This document shows positions 46,301-54,434 of a DNA stretch of 64,000 bases, one piece after another. Source of the DNA: Cyanosarcina radialis HA8281-LM2 (GTDB taxonomy: Bacteria; Cyanobacteriota; Cyanobacteriia; Cyanobacteriales; CCAP-1448); NCBI GenBank assembly GCA_019359615.1, contig JAHHHA010000001.1, positions 248,001 to 312,000 on the forward strand. Direction: 5' to 3'. How positions within the stretch are numbered: position 1 is the first letter of the stretch; the number at the start of each line of letters is the position of its first letter. The notes beneath the pieces were generated by a model that had not been told where the DNA came from, did no database searches, and saw only the letters and a list, made by a program, of their open reading frames with translations. A program made the position numbers and the translations under genes.

Positions 46301-48318
46301 TAAAGCCAGCGAATTTGACCCAAAGCGTCGATGATACGATATTCGAGGATATATGGTTGCCTGAGAACTACTGCTTCGTTAACTACCTCTCTGACCATCT
46401 CGTCGTCTTCGGGATAGATAATGCTAGCCCAGGTTCGCACGCGATTTTGAATGAATTCTTCCGCTGGATAGCCCGTTACTTCTAAAACTGCGCCGCCAAC
46501 AAATTCCATCGTCCACTCTGAGTCATCAGCGCCACGATAGACTACTCCTGGAATGTTGGCTACTAAGGTTCTAAATTGCTGTTCGCTTTGTCTTAAAGCT
46601 GCTTCCGCTCGCTGGCGATCGCTAATATCGTTGTTGAGACTAATAATGCAGGGCTGCCCGTTCAGTTCGACGACTTCGGCCGACTGCAAAACCGTACCGA
46701 TATCGCCCGATTTTTTGCGGTAATTAATCTCTATGTTCCTAAAAGAGCCATTATCATCTAATATCTTGCCTATACGGTAAGGATCGTTTGGGTTTGCCCA
46801 CAGAGGTAATTCGATGACATTTTTGCCCACCAACTCTTCTGCCGAATAACCGCTGTATTCTAAGTAGCTTTGATTCACTTCTAGAACCTGTTTGGTGACG
46901 CGGTTGGCGATCGACATCGGCTGCGGAGAAGCCCAGAAAGCTTTGGCAAACTTTTCTTCCGAGGTGCGAAGGGCGGCCGTTCGTTCTTCTATCCGTTGCT
47001 CTAACTCTTGATTGGTCTTTTCCAGTTCGGCGTAAGAATGCTTTAACTGAGCCGCCATCTGGTTGAATGCTTGAGATAAGATATTTAATTCGTTAATTCC
47101 GGCTGGGGGCACAACTCGATCGAGTTCCCCGTTAGCAATAGCTTGGCTGGCTTGAGTTAAACGCCGAATCGGCCTGCTAATGCTGCGGGCAATGAAGATA
47201 CCGAGAGCGCTCGCTCCTCCTATTGCCACCAGCGAGAGCCAAATGGTGGTGCTACGGTTGGCATCAATTTGGGCGGTGAAATCCGATTCTGGTATGACTA
47301 CTACAATTAACCAATCGATCCCGCGTCGATCGTGGAAGGGCAATAATTGCAAAAATTGGCGTTTCCCCTCGATCTCGAATTCCAACTTTTGTTTGATATC
47401 GATGTGGTGGAAATCGCCAAACTTTTGAGTTAGGTAATTGGCAGAAGCACGAATTAGGGGTGCTTGGCTCTCTGTGGCCCGCAAGCGTTTGATTTTATCG
47501 GGATCGCCGTTAGAAATATAGGGTTTCTCTGAGGTCGAGCTAGCTACCAAGAAACCTGAATGCTCGATAATGAATGTTTCGCCAGACTTGCCGATCTTCA
47601 GACTGTTTAAAAAGTCGTTAATATTCGCTAGGTCGAGATCGGCACCAACTACGCCCAATAGTTTACCATCACTGTCGTAGACTGGCAGATTGGCGCTCAC
47701 TAGCAGATAGGGGAGAGAATAAGAGGGATAAATTTGGGTCCATGAAGGCGCACTGGCGGCGATCGCTTTTTGATACCAAGGGCGTTTCCTGGCATCGTAG
47801 AGCTTACCATCTCCCCTAATTCGTTGGCGGCGATTTCCCTGTCCGTCTAGGCTGTAGTAGTATCCTTCGTAACCAGTGGTGCGATCGTTGACGGCTAATT
47901 GCAGCGCTCGTTCCGAGCGGACGACACCGACAAATTCCCCTGTTGGCTCGGTGCCGTAATAGATCCACAAGAGAGAGGGAAAATGCTGGATCTGCTGCCA
48001 CAAATAGCGTTCGCTGGCTCGATCTTGCGTCTTTAATTCTACCCGTCGCACTGCATCGGCATTAAGTTGGTTTATCGTATGAGGAGTTTCTAAGTAAGTA
48101 GCGAGTTTTTCTTCAATGCGATCGCTAATTTCTGCTTGATGTTGGCCCACTAGATTAGCGATCGCTTCTTGTCCGCTGCGCCAAGACAACCACCCCGTTA
48201 GTCCAGCCGTACCCGCAATCAGCAGGACAAATGGTACGACCAAGATCGGGCGCAATGGCAGCTTTCCTGGCTGGAAAGGCAGGCCATGATATTGGGAGTG
48301 GGAGTAGCGATCGCTCAC
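43381..48318 (-). CDS. hybrid sensor histidine kinase (Cache-HAMP-PAS-GAF-PAS-HisKA-HATPase-REC)
   Basis: 1645 aa. Two membrane helices (near 25-46 and 352-372) flank an extracytoplasmic Cache-like sensor. Then come HAMP and coiled coil (to about 455), two PAS domains, a GAF domain (about 715-860) and two more PAS domains. HisKA has LANMSHELRTPLN (His near 1150). HATPase has N-box LINLLNNAIKF, G1 DTGAGIP and G2 GTGLGL. A REC domain has LIWMDMRMPVMDG, and a helical tail ends the protein. Between the N- and G1-boxes about 58 residues, including repeated PISPSPHL, come from repeat DNA (44313-44485). It signals by phosphorelay, probably to the regulator encoded downstream; its ligand is unknown. 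Confidence 0.95.
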   Translation of the reverse strand: MSDRYSHSQYHGLPFQPGKLPLRPILVVPFVLLIAGTAGLTGWLSWRSGQEAIANLVGQHQAEISDRIEEKLATYLETPHTINQLNADAVRRVELKTQDRASERYLWQQIQHFPSLLWIYYGTEPTGEFVGVVRSERALQLAVNDRTTGYEGYYYSLDGQGNRRQRIRGDGKLYDARKRPWYQKAIAASAPSWTQIYPSYSLPYLLVSANLPVYDSDGKLLGVVGADLDLANINDFLNSLKIGKSGETFIIEHSGFLVASSTSEKPYISNGDPDKIKRLRATESQAPLIRASANYLTQKFGDFHHIDIKQKLEFEIEGKRQFLQLLPFHDRRGIDWLIVVVIPESDFTAQIDANRSTTIWLSLVAIGGASALGIFIARSISRPIRRLTQASQAIANGELDRVVPPAGINELNILSQAFNQMAAQLKHSYAELEKTNQELEQRIEERTAALRTSEEKFAKAFWASPQPMSIANRVTKQVLEVNQSYLEYSGYSAEELVGKNVIELPLWANPNDPYRIGKILDDNGSFRNIEINYRKKSGDIGTVLQSAEVVELNGQPCIISLNNDISDRQRAEAALRQSEQQFRTLVANIPGVVYRGADDSEWTMEFVGGAVLEVTGYPAEEFIQNRVRTWASIIYPEDDEMVREVVNEAVVLRQPYILEYRIIDALGQIRWLYDKGQGVFAEDGSLLWLDGALFDITDRKQIETALLERVHVSILTADIGRALTQADTIPEMLQDCAEALWRHANVAFARIWTLDAAEEVLELQASAGMYTHLDGDRSRIRVGDDKIGQIVRSRQPHLTNDLPHDPQLGDREWVEREQMVAFAGYPLLVRERVVGVMAVFARHPLTETILQAMASVATAIALGIERKRSEEKLQAANAEMSALFAAMDEIILVGDRNGRVLKIPPTKRQIRFQPASQLIGKTLHEFFPPEQAALFLSYIRQTLDTQKTLSVEYSIQVAGKELWSEANISPIDADSVIWVSRDITDRRQAEEALRQSESRFQNLAANVPGVIYDLLFYTDGSLGLEYVSAASREICEYEPENFYETPQIVLQLVHPDDRPEFTQSLATSNQTLEPLAHEWRIVTPSGKVKWMQAHSRPERRSNGDIVRHGIITEITDRKQAEQELQLAKQAAEAANHSKSEFLANMSHELRTPLNVILGFAQLMARNSSLSAEQKSQLQIINRSGEHLLQLINDVLEMSRIEAGRLALNETSFDLDRLLDSLSEMFRLKANNKGLQLIFDREPAVPQYITADESKLRQVLINLLNNAIKFTQEGSVTLRVRSSEVRSQKSGVRSQESGVNFLPISPSPHLPISPSPHLPISPSPHLPISPLSPSLFFEVEDTGAGIPESELEKVFEAFVQTELGQQLQSGTGLGLPISRKFVELMGGEITVSSRMGWGTNFKFHVRVGLSDRTHSSERSPERCVIGLAPNQPDYRLLVVEDRWEGRQLLVKLLESVGFEVQAARNGVEAIAIWESWQPHLIWMDMRMPVMDGYEATRQIKSHPQGRATVIIALTASALEEEKAIVLSAGCDDFVRKPFQAGVILDKVAEHLGVCYLYKEEIITHPTAADNPIESISDAKLKFYLSQMPNTWVDRLHQAATLADNELIGKLIEEIPATDAALKRSLLSLVDDFRYQHLMELTQNLDE
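44333..44412. repeat. octamer tandem repeat GGGGAGAT x10 inside kinase gene
   Basis: Ten exact 8-bp units, read on the minus strand as PISPSPHL (24 bp encode 8 aa). Next to it (44430-44480) lie heptamers TGACTCC/TGACTTC. Only gain or loss of units in multiples of three keeps the frame. Confidence 0.95.
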
Positions 48319-48538
48319 ATTTAGTGCCTCTGCTGCTAGTTGCCACCACCCTACGAATTAGTTTATTTTAGCTGTCCTTGGCTATTAGTCATCAGTCATT
48401 AGCCACCAACAAATGACCGTCAAGTGTTTTCAGCTACAGTCTGCTAAGCCGCAAGCAGTCAAAAATAGAATAGGAGTTCAGGAGTCAGGAGTATGCGCCG
48501 AGCGCAGGCTACGCCAACAGAAGTTCAGAAGTTGGGAC

Positions 48539-48566
48539 TTTTGACTTTTGACTTTTGACTTTTGAC
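48539..48566. repeat. heptamer tandem repeat TTTTGAC x4
   Basis: Four copies, ending 20 bp before the start codon at 48586. The upstream part of this 267-bp gap (48470-48535) is a mosaic of other repeat pieces (GGAGTTCAGGAGTCAGGAGT and a GCGCC..GGCTACGCC type). Confidence 0.9.
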
Positions 48567-48585
48567 TTTTCTTCCCCTTCCCTCC

Positions 48586-50283
48586 ATGAAACCTCGAATT
48601 ATCGTCTGCGGCTTAGGCGAAGTTGGATATAAAATCTTTTGCTTGCTCAGAGGGCAAAATGCTAATGTCATCGGGATTCACGATCGCCCGCTGCCCGACG
48701 AACGAGATGATGTAGTTGTAGGCGATTTCCGCGCCCCCCGGACGCTGTTAGCTGCTGGCATCCATACCGCCGATACCCTAGTTTTAGTAACTCAAGATGA
48801 TGCGCTCAATTTAGCCATTCTCACCCAAGCTAGGGTTCTCAATCCTCGAATTCGGATCGTCAATCGCCTGTTCAATAGCAGTTTGGGCGATCGATTAGAT
48901 CGAACGCTACCAGATCACGTCAGCATGAGCGTGGCTTCTTTGGCTGCTCCGGTGTTTGCCTTTGCTGCTCAAGGAAGTCAAGCGATCGGTCAGTTGCTAT
49001 TATTCGATCGCATTTGGCCGATTAAAGAGGAGTACATTCACGAACACCATCCTTGGAAAGGTCGCTTTTTGAGCGAATTGTGGGATGAGATCTCGCGGAT
49101 GCTGATTTACTATCTGCCAGTTAAAGGCGAGATGGATCTAGTTTCTGCCGTGACTGGGGGACAACAGTTGCAAGTAGGCGATCGCTTGATTGTCGGTACT
49201 CAACCCAGTATCCGCGATCGCCGCCCCTCTGGGCTGAACAAACTACTGAAAGTCTTTGGCAATTTGCGGCAATTTCAACCCCACTGTCAGCCAATTGTTT
49301 TAGTTACCCTCTTCTTACTAGTCACGATTTTGATTGCGACTATCACTTATATTTGCTTCGACCTCAATACCTCTTTTACCGATGCCATCTATTTTTCCGT
49401 AGGGATGATTACTGGTGCGGGCGGTAAGGAGGAAGTGGCGGAAAAAGGCTCCGATAGCATTAAATTTTTCACCGCTTTCATGATGTTAGTTGGGGCTGGA
49501 GTAGTCGGGATTTTCTATGCCTTGCTCAACGATTTTGTTTTAGGAACTCGATTCAAACAATTTTGGGATGCTGCCCGCGTTCCCCAAAGAAATCACTACA
49601 TCATCTGCGGCTTAGGGGGAATTGGAGTTAAGATCGCGCAGCAACTCCACGCCCAAGGACACGAAGTTGCGATCGTCGAAAACGATCCTCACAATCGGTT
49701 TCTCACTACCGTTAGGGCTTTAGGGATCTCAGTAATTCAAGGAGATGCCAGTTTATCGGCTACTCTCAAAGCCGCCCATCTGGAGAAGGCAGAGGCGGTG
49801 TTAACCGTGACTAGCAACGATATGGTTAACGTGGAAATTGCCCTCAACGCTAAGGGGATAGCACCGAAATTGCCAGTTGTGGTGCGAATTCAAGATCCGC
49901 ATTTTGCCAGCACCGTGCAACAAGTATTTGAATTTGAGTCCGTACTGAGTCCTCCAGAATTAGCTGCCCCAGCTTTTACGGCGGCGGCTTTAGGGGGGAG
50001 AATTTTAGGCAATGGCATGACGGGCGATACTCTGTGGGTAGCTCTAGCAACGATGATTACCCCCAGACATCCATTCTGCGGCAAACGAGTCGAGGAAGTG
50101 GCTATGGAGGCTGACTTTGTGCCTTTGTATATCGAAACTAAATGCCAAACGCTGCACGGCTGGGATATTCTCAACACTTGTTTGAGTGCGGGCGATATTT
50201 TGTACCTCACCGTACCAGCCAATAAGCTAGAACAACTGTGGCAGGCTACCCCATCTTCAGAGTCGATTGCTATTCGAGCGTGA
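48586..50283 (+). CDS. TrkA-N / ion-channel / TrkA-N protein
   Basis: 565 aa from the ATG at 48586; the TTG at 48562 lies in a heptamer repeat and is rejected. Residues 1-130 form a Rossmann-type TrkA-N domain (IIVCGLGEVGYKI). Membrane helices at about 240-335 contain a pore-like loop YFSVGMITGAGG in place of the canonical TVGYG filter. A second TrkA-N domain (YIICGLGGIGVKI) and a TrkA-C-like part follow. This is the layout of RCK-gated potassium-channel-like proteins, with one nucleotide domain before the pore. Ion selectivity is uncertain because of the atypical filter. Confidence 0.85.
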   Translation: MKPRIIVCGLGEVGYKIFCLLRGQNANVIGIHDRPLPDERDDVVVGDFRAPRTLLAAGIHTADTLVLVTQDDALNLAILTQARVLNPRIRIVNRLFNSSLGDRLDRTLPDHVSMSVASLAAPVFAFAAQGSQAIGQLLLFDRIWPIKEEYIHEHHPWKGRFLSELWDEISRMLIYYLPVKGEMDLVSAVTGGQQLQVGDRLIVGTQPSIRDRRPSGLNKLLKVFGNLRQFQPHCQPIVLVTLFLLVTILIATITYICFDLNTSFTDAIYFSVGMITGAGGKEEVAEKGSDSIKFFTAFMMLVGAGVVGIFYALLNDFVLGTRFKQFWDAARVPQRNHYIICGLGGIGVKIAQQLHAQGHEVAIVENDPHNRFLTTVRALGISVIQGDASLSATLKAAHLEKAEAVLTVTSNDMVNVEIALNAKGIAPKLPVVVRIQDPHFASTVQQVFEFESVLSPPELAAPAFTAAALGGRILGNGMTGDTLWVALATMITPRHPFCGKRVEEVAMEADFVPLYIETKCQTLHGWDILNTCLSAGDILYLTVPANKLEQLWQATPSSESIAIRA

Positions 50284-50316
50284 AAAGGTTGACTGCGATC
50301 GCATTCGATCGAATTC

Positions 50317-50437
50317 CTAATATTCATTGGCGATCGCACCCACACTATTAGCGATAACTTTTTCTAAACTTACCCCAGTTTTGTCAACACTAACAGTTAA
50401 CTTTAATCCCAAAGATTTTAGGCGATCGGCTAATTCA
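50317..50437 (-). pseudogene. 3' fragment of the antitoxin gene
   Basis: Reads YELADRLKSLGLKLTVSVDK..VSLEKVIANSVGAIANEY-stop, matching the C-terminal third of the antitoxin at 51194-51550 (YELANCLKDLGLKLTVSVDK..VNPERVINNSVGAIA). It has no start of its own. Its first bases supply the stop codon of the adjacent protease gene at 50435. Confidence 0.85.
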
Positions 50438-50836
50438 TAAATTGAAAATTACTCTGCTTTCAAATCTACGGAACTCAATAGCAAATCGATCGAAAACATC
50501 TGCTTGTCCCAAAACGCGAGTCATTTGGCTATAAGGTAGAATTCCAATCCGACATGAAAAAGTATGTTCGCCAATAGTCATCTGAATTTGACGATAATAC
50601 ACTCCCGTACCTAATCCCACACCTTCTATATTGTAGAGTTCGCCTGGTGTTGGCGGTTCAAGTCCTAATTGTTGCGCTACCTCCGAATCAACTAAACTGA
50701 TGTCAGCACCTGAATCGATAATTAAGTCTATGATGACTGCATCAGTAGCACTAACCATTCGGACTCTGGCGATCGGGCCCGGTGAATTTCCTAGATATAG
50801 CGTAGGAAAATTTATATAGGGAAATTCAATCCTCAA
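50435..50836 (-). CDS. retropepsin-like (clan AA) aspartic protease
   Basis: 133 aa. LIIDSGADISLVDSEVAQQL has the D-S/T-G-A/x-D active-site loop of retropepsin-like proteases, which work as homodimers. After it come IEGVGLGTGVYYRQIQMTIG and ILPYSQMTRVLGQADVFDRF, where the second glycine-rich (I/V)LGxxD segment is typical. Cytoplasmic. It is the second gene of a two-gene unit, 8 bp after the gene at 50845-51066. Its stop codon lies at the junction with an antitoxin remnant, so its last residues may be recent. The substrate is unknown. Confidence 0.82.
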   Translation of the reverse strand: MRIEFPYINFPTLYLGNSPGPIARVRMVSATDAVIIDLIIDSGADISLVDSEVAQQLGLEPPTPGELYNIEGVGLGTGVYYRQIQMTIGEHTFSCRIGILPYSQMTRVLGQADVFDRFAIEFRRFESRVIFNL

Positions 50837-50844
50837 GGTACTTT

Positions 50845-51066
50845 TTAATTAGCTGGAATGCAAATAATTATTGGCTCTTTGCCTAGCGAACGATAATGCT
50901 GGAAAATGGGACGATAATCAACATCTCCAGCAGCTACAATTTGGTCATCAACCACAATTATGTTATGACCTCTATATTGTTCTAACAGTTCTGGCTGGTT
51001 ATAAGGAAATGCAGATGGGTCAATTTTTAATTTTTCTTGCAGGGATGACAAGTTGCTAATATTCAT
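50845..51066 (-). CDS. small protein paired with aspartic protease (DUF5678-like)
   Basis: About 73 aa from the ATG at 51066 (a TTG at 51084 is possible). PELLEQYRGHNIIVVDDQIVAAGDVDYRPIFQHYRSLGKEPIIICI fits the DUF5678 pattern, in which Y-x-G-x-x-I/V-x-V is followed by a short beta strand and helix. It directly precedes the protease gene, so it may be a regulator or substrate of that protease, by inference. No catalytic residues are apparent. Confidence 0.65.
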   Translation of the reverse strand: MNISNLSSLQEKLKIDPSAFPYNQPELLEQYRGHNIIVVDDQIVAAGDVDYRPIFQHYRSLGKEPIIICIPAN

Positions 51067-51193
51067 GATGCTGAACTGGGTCAATCAAGGTATCTTCGTA
51101 TTGTAAGCTAACGTCACCAGCGATCGAATAGGCTAAAGACCCTGATTAATCGATCGAGGTAAATTGCCATGCGGACGCTGGAGCCAGAGTAGA

Positions 51194-51550
51194 TTATACC
51201 AATTCGCAACCATTAGGACTCTGGCGATCGGGTGCAGTTGCGATCGCTCCAACGCTATTGTTGATAACTCGTTCTGGATTTACTTCATTTTTGTCAACGC
51301 TAACGGTTAACTTTAAACCCAAATCTTTCAGGCAATTGGCTAATTCATAAACAGCATTATTCTGATTAGAAATCATCTCATTGAGTTTATTTTGTTTGCC
51401 CAATGCTTCAGCTACATCTGCAAGTGCGGAGTTTAATAGTTCAGGCTCTGGTTCTTTTTCTTCTAAAATGGCTGTAATAAAAGCAGCAGCGTATTCAGGA
51501 TTTTTTAATCGTGAAATTAGAGATGGATGATAACTGATACTTTTAGGCAT
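51194..51550 (-). CDS. HigA-like antitoxin / transcriptional regulator
   Basis: 118 aa. SLISRLKNPEYAAAFITAILEEKEPEPELLNSALADVAEALG is the typical start of an addiction-module antidote family, in which a predicted HTH follows. It lies 4 bp after the RelE/ParE-type toxin gene, the toxin-first order of HigBA-type modules. The last 13 residues (APDRQSPNGCELV) come from 25 bp almost identical to part of the neighbouring protease gene read in another frame. The normal end is seen in the pseudogene copy (GAIANEY). Confidence 0.75.
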   Translation of the reverse strand: MPKSISYHPSLISRLKNPEYAAAFITAILEEKEPEPELLNSALADVAEALGKQNKLNEMISNQNNAVYELANCLKDLGLKLTVSVDKNEVNPERVINNSVGAIATAPDRQSPNGCELV

Positions 51551-51554
51551 TATC

Positions 51555-51881
51555 TTAACTCCTGTAGTCTTGCCAATATTCTTTTGCTATCTGAATATCT
51601 TGCTTTTGGGTACTCTTATCTCCACCACACAGAAGAAGCACTATTGTTGTTCCGATTTGTCCAAAGTACACTCGATAACCGGGACCATAATCGATCCTGA
51701 ACTCGCAAACACCTTCTCCCAAAGATTTGTAGTCTCCTAAATTGCCAAGAGCAACTCTTTTTAATCTGGTATCTACCTTGACTTTAGCATTCGTATCTGG
51801 CAAAGCATCAAACCACTCATCAAATGGAATTTTGCCATCGGTTGTAACGTAACGTTGAATCTCCCTTGGTTTTGATTCCAT
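51555..51881 (-). CDS. RelE/ParE (HigB)-type toxin
   Basis: 108 aa. IPFDEWFDALPDTNAKVKVDTRLKRVALGNLGDYKSLGEGVCEFRIDYGPGYRVYFGQIGTTIVLLLCGGDKSTQKQDIQIAKEYW follows the phage Gp49/HigB-like subfamily: the helix pair, then the G-V-x-E-x-R strand, G-P-G-Y-R-V-Y and the K...Q..DI..A motif. Such toxins cleave mRNA on the ribosome. It starts with ATG and is the first gene of the pair. Confidence 0.85.
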   Translation of the reverse strand: MESKPREIQRYVTTDGKIPFDEWFDALPDTNAKVKVDTRLKRVALGNLGDYKSLGEGVCEFRIDYGPGYRVYFGQIGTTIVLLLCGGDKSTQKQDIQIAKEYWQDYRS

Positions 51882-51975
51882 AAACTAAGTAAGCTGACAA
51901 AAAGTAAGGGTGAGGCTGAGGCGGGTTTTGCTTGTTTAGCCGCGATTGACAAAGAGAAAGAAAGATAAAGCGAAA

Positions 51976-52384
51976 TTAAGTCCTCTCAGAACTGCACACC
52001 ACACGAAAACCGATAGTTTCGGCAATCCTGTCGCGCGATTTATTGAGGCGGTAAGCAGCACGGCAGTCTTCAGATTGTTCTTGAGTAATGGGATATTTGC
52101 CTAGAAAACATGGCGCTACTGTGACTTGATGCTGCGGGTTTTCCCTGTCAGGTCTTCCTCCCTCATTATCTGACGAACCCATCATAAATGTTCCTTCAGG
52201 AATCGATACCATTTCTAAAATTACACCCACACCCAATTTTTCTGCAAAGTATTCTGCCTGTTTCGGACTAATATCACTTTGAACAACAGCAGCTTTGTGA
52301 AAAAAATTTTCAGTGTAACCTACAATTTTCAAGGTGACTACTTCAAATTCAAAAGTTTGTAATGCTAATTTCTGAGTGGCTACT
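51976..52384 (-). pseudogene. remnant of formylglycine-generating-enzyme-like (SUMF1) domain
   Basis: Frame-shifted from the kinase fragment upstream. It reads LALQTFEFEVVTLKIVGY..., then LEMVSIPEGTFMMGSSDNEGGRPDRENPQHQVTVAPCFLGKYPITQEQ, the N-terminal part of an FGE-sulfatase domain. It jumps directly to CRAAYRLNKSRDRIAETIGFRVV, the extreme C-terminus. About 150-200 residues of the middle, with the substrate site, are missing. A TTG at 52332 could start a short peptide, but the domain is not functional. Confidence 0.85.
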
Positions 52385-52999
52385 TTAGACAGTTGTCCCT
52401 GCTTGAGTTAGTAAAGTCCCAGATCCTTGTTTGGCAACCCCAAAGTCGATTAAAACCAGTTTGCCGTCTACTTGACGACGAATGATATTTTCGGGTTTAA
52501 TGTCGCGGTGAATAACTTGATGTTCGTGGACAAATTCCAGAACTGGTAATAAGTCTTGCAACAACTCTCGAATTTTTTGTTCGTTGAAAATGCCCTGTTC
52601 TTCTAATTCATCGAGTAAGGTTTTTCCTTTAATAAATTGCTGAACTAAATATAAACAACTATTTTCTTCAAAATAATCAAATAATGTAGGAATTTGGGGA
52701 TGTTCGTCGAGTTGCAGCAATCGCTCGCTCTCTTGATAAAACAGTTCGGTGGCTTTTTGCAAAACTTGCGGATTGCTTTGCATTCCTGGGGCGGGGGCAA
52801 ATTGTTTGACGACGCAATTAGCACTGCGCCTGTCGGTATCTGCCGCTAAAAAGGTTTTGCCAAATCCCCCTTGCCCCAAAGGGCGAATAATCTGGTAGCG
52901 ATTTTTTAGTAGGGCGATCGCAGTTCCACAACTTTGACAATATTTGGTTCCAAGTGGGTTTTCTGGTTTCTGGCAGCTAGGGTTGAAACAGTAGCTCAT
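52385..52999 (-). pseudogene. truncated serine/threonine protein kinase
   Basis: 204 aa. A zinc-ribbon start (CFNPSCQKPENPLGTKYCQSCG) is followed by a kinase N-lobe with GQGGFG and CVVKQF, then HRDIKPENI and DFGVAKQGSG. The frame stops right after LLTQAGTTV, just before the GT.GY.APEQ segment that should follow. The whole C-lobe is missing. The rest of the original protein (SUMF1 part) continues after the stop in another frame. It was once a kinase-FGE fusion of a type common in cyanobacteria and is now broken. Confidence 0.88.
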
Positions 53000-53320
53000 C
53001 GGGAAATAACGCTGAGATTTGCATCTATTGTGCCCAATTTCCCTTGAAATTAATAGCAGTTGTCTAGCACCTGGGTGCAGCAGTGGGGTAATTAGATGTA
53101 CGTTCCTGGCAGTGCAAGTGCTGGGGCACCAAGCATGACGGCGACGTGAATGCGGCGATCGCACCACTGGGCAAAGGTTTGATATTCTCTAGCCGATTGC
53201 GATCGCTTCTTGAAAATCATGGGAGTCAGGCGATCGTGTATAACTGCAAGTACAAAAGATCGTGTTAAGAGAACAATAACCATCCCACCGACCATCTTGA
53301 GGCACTGTTAAAATACGCTT
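53000..53320. other. non-coding stretch upstream of two divergent units
   Basis: No accepted gene. A minus-strand frame (53092-53295) reads like a short unrelated fragment (REYQTFAQWCDRR) without a family. The promoter of the kinase remnant and that of the gene at 53321 must lie here. Confidence 0.4.
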
Positions 53321-53788
53321 ATGCAAATAATCCAGCCAAATATTGTTGTGACCAGCCCAGATGAGGATTATCTGATGCTGGTTGAAGTAACCCTTAACGG
53401 CATCGGCGAACTCACTCAAAATCCTGTCGAGCAGCTTAAATATCTCATGGTATCTTACGGTTGTTCGGTTGGACTTGCGATCGCTGGCGAGCGTATCGTT
53501 CTGCTTCGCGATTCCTTCGAGAAGTCCAATGGTGAGTCAATATATGTAGTTGGTGAAGCGAAACTTCCAGATTCTTTACTACCACCCGCAGACGATCGAG
53601 GGCAGGAAGAACGCCTGCTTGAGTTTGAATCGCGAGTTCAGCAGTGGCTTGAGCGCTTAAAACTAACTTCCAGCCTAGAAAACCTGCCAAATGATTTAAG
53701 AAAGCTTCTTGGCGAGCCAATACCTAGCCTTCTCCGACTTGGTGAGGTTAGAGTTTCTGGTCCCAGATGGAGTAAAGTTGCCAAGTGA
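53321..53788 (+). CDS. hypothetical protein with PD-(D/E)XK-like core
   Basis: 155 aa. PNIVVTSPDEDYLMLVEVTLNG followed by QLKYLMVSYGCSVGLAIAGERIVLLRD resembles the nuclease-like core of the HsdR N-terminal type, where D..x9..E-x-K strands precede Q-L-x-x-Y and a strand ending in a G-x-x-x-x-L. Here the E-x-K Lys is Thr (EVT) and no preceding Glu is visible, so it may be inactive. The end overlaps the next gene by 4 bp (GTGA). Function unknown. Confidence 0.65.
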   Translation: MQIIQPNIVVTSPDEDYLMLVEVTLNGIGELTQNPVEQLKYLMVSYGCSVGLAIAGERIVLLRDSFEKSNGESIYVVGEAKLPDSLLPPADDRGQEERLLEFESRVQQWLERLKLTSSLENLPNDLRKLLGEPIPSLLRLGEVRVSGPRWSKVAK

Positions 53789-54354
53789 AGCCCAAGGTAG
53801 TTTTAGTTGAAACCAACTGGGTGGTAACTGTTGTTTTGTTGGCAATGGGACTTTTTATATCTTCTTGTGCAAAGCAAGTCGAAGCTCAAGATAACAGACA
53901 AGTTGAACCAAGTTCTCCTATGAATTCTCAATCTATCGAGCCTGCACCAAATCCTGAAGATGATAAATTTAAACCACCTCATCCAAACACAGGAAGGATA
54001 CAAGAACTGCCTCTTCCAGCCAATCCTAATGCTGATATCGGTAAAGAAGTTTCAGTAAAGAGAGCGCTTAAACTAGCAGAGCTTAATTATAAAACAAGCA
54101 ATGCGAAAGTTATTGATTCAAGTGTGATGAGCTATAGAGATGCTATACAAAAATTATCTGGTTGGCTCGCAGAAGATGATCCAACTGCGAATACATCTGT
54201 TCGACTAATTGAAATATCTGGGAAATTTAATAGGAAAAAACATCCTAGATTCCAGAAGAATGCCTCATCCTCTAGTCCTACTTTTACAAAAGGGTTCATT
54301 ATTATAAGAGCAGCAGATGGTTATCTATTATTTACTCAATTTCTTGTGGAATAG
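53785..54354 (+). CDS. putative lipoprotein, unknown function
   Basis: 189 aa, GTG start overlapping the previous stop. The hydrophobic segment VVTVVLLAMGLFISSC ends in a lipobox-like ISSC (Cys28), so a membrane-anchored lipoprotein is predicted. A Pro/Gln/Glu/Asp-rich linker follows, then a mixed alpha/beta part (KRALKLAELNYKTSNAKVID...) near the end. No family recognised. Co-transcribed with the PD-(D/E)XK-like gene. Confidence 0.65.
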   Translation: MKPKVVLVETNWVVTVVLLAMGLFISSCAKQVEAQDNRQVEPSSPMNSQSIEPAPNPEDDKFKPPHPNTGRIQELPLPANPNADIGKEVSVKRALKLAELNYKTSNAKVIDSSVMSYRDAIQKLSGWLAEDDPTANTSVRLIEISGKFNRKKHPRFQKNASSSSPTFTKGFIIIRAADGYLLFTQFLVE

Positions 54355-54434
54355 TTGAAAATATTATATTCATTTTGTTGATAACTTCAATAATTCTAAG
54401 CTTGCTTGTTGATGAGGTCAATAGCTGGTCCTTG

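Noticed and set aside
53092-53419. Minus-strand frames upstream of the kinase remnant
   Set aside because: Short, overlapping one another and partly antisense to the gene at 53321; no family.
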